From Crossaster papposus (taxonomy: Eukaryota > Echinodermata > Asteroidea > Velatida > Solasteridae), in assembly GCA_037893245.1 (NCBI GenBank), contig JBAIAA010000407.1:58367-122366 (forward strand): a DNA stretch of 64,000 bases. Direction: 5' to 3'. Below are positions 61,095-64,000 of the stretch, piece by piece. Position 1 is the first letter of the stretch; each line of letters opens with the position of its first letter. The notes beneath the pieces are model-generated. The model was not told the DNA's origin. It made no database searches and saw only the letters and a list, made by a program, of their open reading frames with translations. Made by a program: the position numbers and the translations under genes.

Positions 61095-62826
61095 ATGGAC
61101 AACAACGTGGAATTAATGCCACTGGCGGACCGTCAAGTGCGACAAGTCTACTTGATTACCTACAGCCAGGCAGACGATAGGGTCATACCAGATCGAGCGA
61201 CATTTGCGGGAAAAGTCGTGCAAGCTTTTAGTCCGGTGCATGTCGTGTGCTGGTCTTGCTGCAAGGAACCTCACATAAACGGGGATTTTCACTATCACAT
61301 GGCGGTTAAACTTCAAGCTGCCATGCGCTGGCTACAAGTGCGAAATCGTTTAGCTGATGTGAACGGTATCAGAGTGAACTTTTCGTCCAATCACACCAAT
61401 TATTTCAGCGCATGGCAGTATGTCATGAAGGAAGACGAACTTGTAATACAGTCACCCGGCCATCCCGATTTGACAAACGCGGACCCGTCTAGGACAGCCC
61501 AGGCCTCTAAAGTGCGTCATGACGCGGTCGTGAAGCGGTCTGCAGAAGATACGGAACAACCGTCCAAGAAAAAGCGTCGATCCCGGTTGTCGGCCTACGA
61601 CGTCGGCCAAATCATGGTCTCCAAAGGCATCAAGTCACGCTTGGAGTTGTTGGCCTTTGCCAACAAACAGAAAACGATGGGGGAAAACCGACCTGGCCGA
61701 GTTTATAATCAACAGGGGCGAGAGAGTTGTCAACCAAGTACTAAAGGTAACACATAGCCTATAGGCTGCATTAAAATGAACATCAAATAATTTGAGGTAC
61801 ACACCATCTTTGCTAACAAATTAGTGTTTTAATAAACTCAGATTTCCACAAATTTTTCATTACACTTTAGCTGTGTACATATTGATGAGGGTCGCAGAAT
61901 CCCACAATAGAAACAACAACAACAACAATTATTATTTATACGACTCTTTGAAAATTCGTTAATAAGCCCTAATAGTATATATCTCTCATGCTTATTTATT
62001 TTGTCTGGAAAAAGTAGAACTCCTTCGCCTGACTGTTCGAAGCCTGTTGTAAATTCATCCAGTAATGTTATTGTGTGTTTTTTTTCTCTCTCCCTCCCCC
62101 CCCCCCCCCCCCCCCCCCCCTCCCTTCCCCCTTCCCATTTTGTTTAAAGGACGCCTGGGACATGGCGGAAGCTGAACCACTACTAGAGCGATCGAGACTG
62201 ACTCGACTTCAAATACTGGAGAAGTGTCATAAAGTCGATAAATGTGTCTGTCATGGCGACTGGCTGAGATGTGCTAAAGACGTTCTGCATAACAATGGTG
62301 TGTTCGAACAGACTTTTACAGAAGCAGTTGCCACGCTTCTGGACAAAGGCAGGGGAAAATATCGTAACATAATGATTACTGGCCCAGCAAATTGCGGAAA
62401 AACATTTTTATTAAATCCACTCAACAAAATCTATAAAAACATTTACCAACCCAGCAACAACCACGTTTGCGTGGATTGGTGCTGAGCAGGCAGAAGTCCT
62501 CTTTCTCAATGACTTTCGTTGGACTCAACAAAATGATACCCTGGCAAGACCTTCTTTTATTACTAGAAGGTCAACTTGTCCACCTTCCGGCCCCTAAATC
62601 CTACTTTGCACGAGATCTAGTTTTAGAAAATGACACCCCAATTTTTTGTACTGGGAAACATCAACTTGTGCTTGTCCAGGGTGGGGCTGTAGATGAGAGG
62701 GAAACTGAAATGATGGCTGTCCGTTGGAAGGTTTTTCCATTCCACTACCAAATTCCTGAAGACCAACAAAAGCGCGTTCCACTTTGTACGCGCTGCTTTG
62801 CGTCGCTGATATTGGGTAAAGATTGA
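61095..62826 (+). pseudogene. Rep-like protein: HUH endonuclease plus SF3 helicase, one intron, three frame breaks
   Basis: Replication-initiator-like protein of the CRESS/parvovirus-like Rep fold. The ATG at 61095 is in an excellent start context (CACCATGG). The N-terminal domain has VYLITYS (residues ~18-24), the HUH-type FHYHM (His66, His68) and YVMK (Tyr109, Lys112), which fits the YxxK nicking motif. A basic SKKKRRSR signal (~190) follows. The helicase has Walker A GPANCGKT (62381-62404), a Walker B-like LFLNDF, a motif C-like IFCTGKH, an Arg-rich RETEMM segment and a C-terminal CTRC. A 403-nt GT-AG intron (61747-62149) joins in phase. Frame breaks: G5 at 61679-61683, A5 at 62435-62439 and A4 at 62530-62533, each explained by one extra base. 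It may be an endogenous viral or Rep-transposon copy, or an intact gene with homopolymer errors. Confidence 0.85.
61747..62149 (+). other. Intron of the Rep-like gene
   Basis: The donor AAAGGTAACA and acceptor TTTAAAGGAC bound 403 nt. The polypyrimidine region is an extreme C/T tract (62080-62134) with a long C run. A (CAA)n microsatellite lies near 61912-61927. Splicing joins a codon boundary to GACGCCTGG in the frame of the helicase half. A spliceosomal intron indicates residence in a eukaryotic nuclear genome. Confidence 0.75.
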
Positions 62827-64000
62827 TTATTATATGTATTGTTAGAATGAGAGGTTAAATAAGACAATTAGACAAATGGTACAAATGTGGGTTTTTTGAA
62901 TTCCCCCCCCCCCCCCGCCCAAATGTTTTTTCACTAAATATATTATTTGCTTTACAAATATTCTCTCAACTAAACAAGTTTTACTCAAGGTCACGGTGTA
63001 TTTAGATAAATTATAGGGTCTACCCTGGTGAAATAAGGAATTTAGTACATCATTACTTAAAGATAGGATACACCATTGGTAATAGCTTGAATTATCATGA
63101 ATGGGTGGATTTTGGGGGGTGTAGTTTAAAGTAAATTATGTCCGAAGTTTGACAATCGTGCATGCCGAGAAAAGCACAAACAGCGTTTATTTTTAACCGG
63201 CGTCGAGCAGTTGATCTTATGTTAATTGTGTTTTTTTCGCGATCGCAATTTTTTTTAAATAAAATTATATTTTTCAGAATAATTAAAGGACATCTAGCGC
63301 ACTCAATTTGCTGGATGCCTCCAATCATTATTAATTATTAACTTTCAGATGATAAGATATCTTTTAATAATTAGGTAGTAAATTCTGTCGATATCTGCAA
63401 ATGGTGTATTCTACCTTAACACAAAATAAAGACCAAGAAACATGAATTAGTTTTCCGCAATTAAGAACTGATTGTTTTTATTGCCAGATAAAATGTACAT
63501 GTACTATGCTACACAACTTGTACTGATTTTTAGATATCGCTTGTTTGTTTGTAACACTTGAAGGAAAACTCTATGTTAAACAGGTGGTTTTTTTTTCTAA
63601 TTACGGCAATCTTTGTCATACAATGTGAAAAGGTGGTTTTCAGCACGATTGCAAACATCTACAATTTAACTGTAGACTTCCATGTTTATGTATATACTGT
63701 CATGTCACAAACATAGTACAATTAACAACAATCATATTTTTTTTAGATGAGCATTAGGCATTAGAGTGTTTACAAAAACAATTATATTATTAAAAATAAG
63801 GTCCTAAGTTTGTTCAGAGGTAGTATTCCTTTATAGAACTGTCCATGGTGGTTTGAAAAAGCAAATAAAAATGATGATGCCAATTCTGCAATTGCCCGCC
63901 CCCTCCAAAAGTAATATAATAAAATTAAACAAAAGCAAACTTTAAAACATAATGAAATTGAAATTCTAAAACCAAACGAAAAAAACTGAATATATAATGT
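62827..64000. other. AT-rich 3' flank, no gene supported
   Basis: About 1.2 kb with short C- and T-runs (C run at 62905-62916) and scattered AATAAA motifs, for example near 63425 and 63865. The longest open frame (63095-63328, minus) has no recognizable pattern. No RNA gene or repeat was recognized. Confidence 0.5.

Noticed and set aside
63095..63328. 77-residue minus-strand ORF in the right flank
   Set aside because: AT-rich, no motif, length expected by chance.

Overview
The window looks like eukaryotic nuclear DNA, most likely from a marine invertebrate. It has a large tandem satellite, a Ty3/Gypsy LTR retrotransposon, a CR1/L2-like LINE, genes split by GT-AG introns, and two protein families (a Rep-like HUH-helicase and a zinc-finger/tyrosine-recombinase protein) that I associate from general knowledge with marine animals. 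No species can be named from the sequence alone.

Layout. (1) Positions 1-48660 are a tandem array of a ~217-bp monomer, roughly 180 copies, all in one orientation. Two monomer types are mixed and several multi-monomer blocks are recently duplicated. Three insertions interrupt the array: a 305-bp unknown segment (375-679), a 1248-bp probable solo LTR with 5-bp target duplications (22557-23804), and a 7.9-kb Ty3/Gypsy element on the minus strand (28832-36714) with nearly identical LTRs and a 4-bp target duplication. All three lie in the same ~45-bp part of the monomer, next to two short perfect palindromes. (2) Positions 48896-54291 (minus strand) hold a multi-exon gene that I assembled from splice sites and reading-frame phase. 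It has a Tudor-like N-terminus, two zinc-finger-like motifs, a tyrosine-recombinase-like catalytic core and a Myb/SANT-like C-terminus. One 129-bp phase-0 exon is present three times because of a ~711-721-bp tandem duplication carrying long G-runs, and one in-frame TAG interrupts the recombinase core. Its introns hold a 16-bp-stem hairpin, a 28-bp perfect palindrome and a small inverted-repeat element. (3) Positions 55096-59554 are a LINE: ORF1 is intact, and ORF2 (endonuclease plus reverse transcriptase) is broken twice. (4) Positions 60801-62826 hold a Rep-like gene (HUH endonuclease plus superfamily 3 helicase) with one intron, a TATA box, a CRE and a nest of hairpins upstream. It carries three apparent +1 indels, each in a homopolymer. 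The remainder to 64000 is AT-rich with no gene I can support.

How the parts relate. Almost everything outside the satellite is a mobile element or derived from one. The most unusual items are the Tudor/zinc-finger/tyrosine-recombinase gene with its triplicated exon, and the Rep-like gene with a hairpin-rich upstream region. Many short reading frames in the satellite are by-products of an open, ATG-rich monomer and are not annotated as genes. Several breaks in otherwise young-looking elements are single-base homopolymer length changes, so assembly error must be considered beside true decay.
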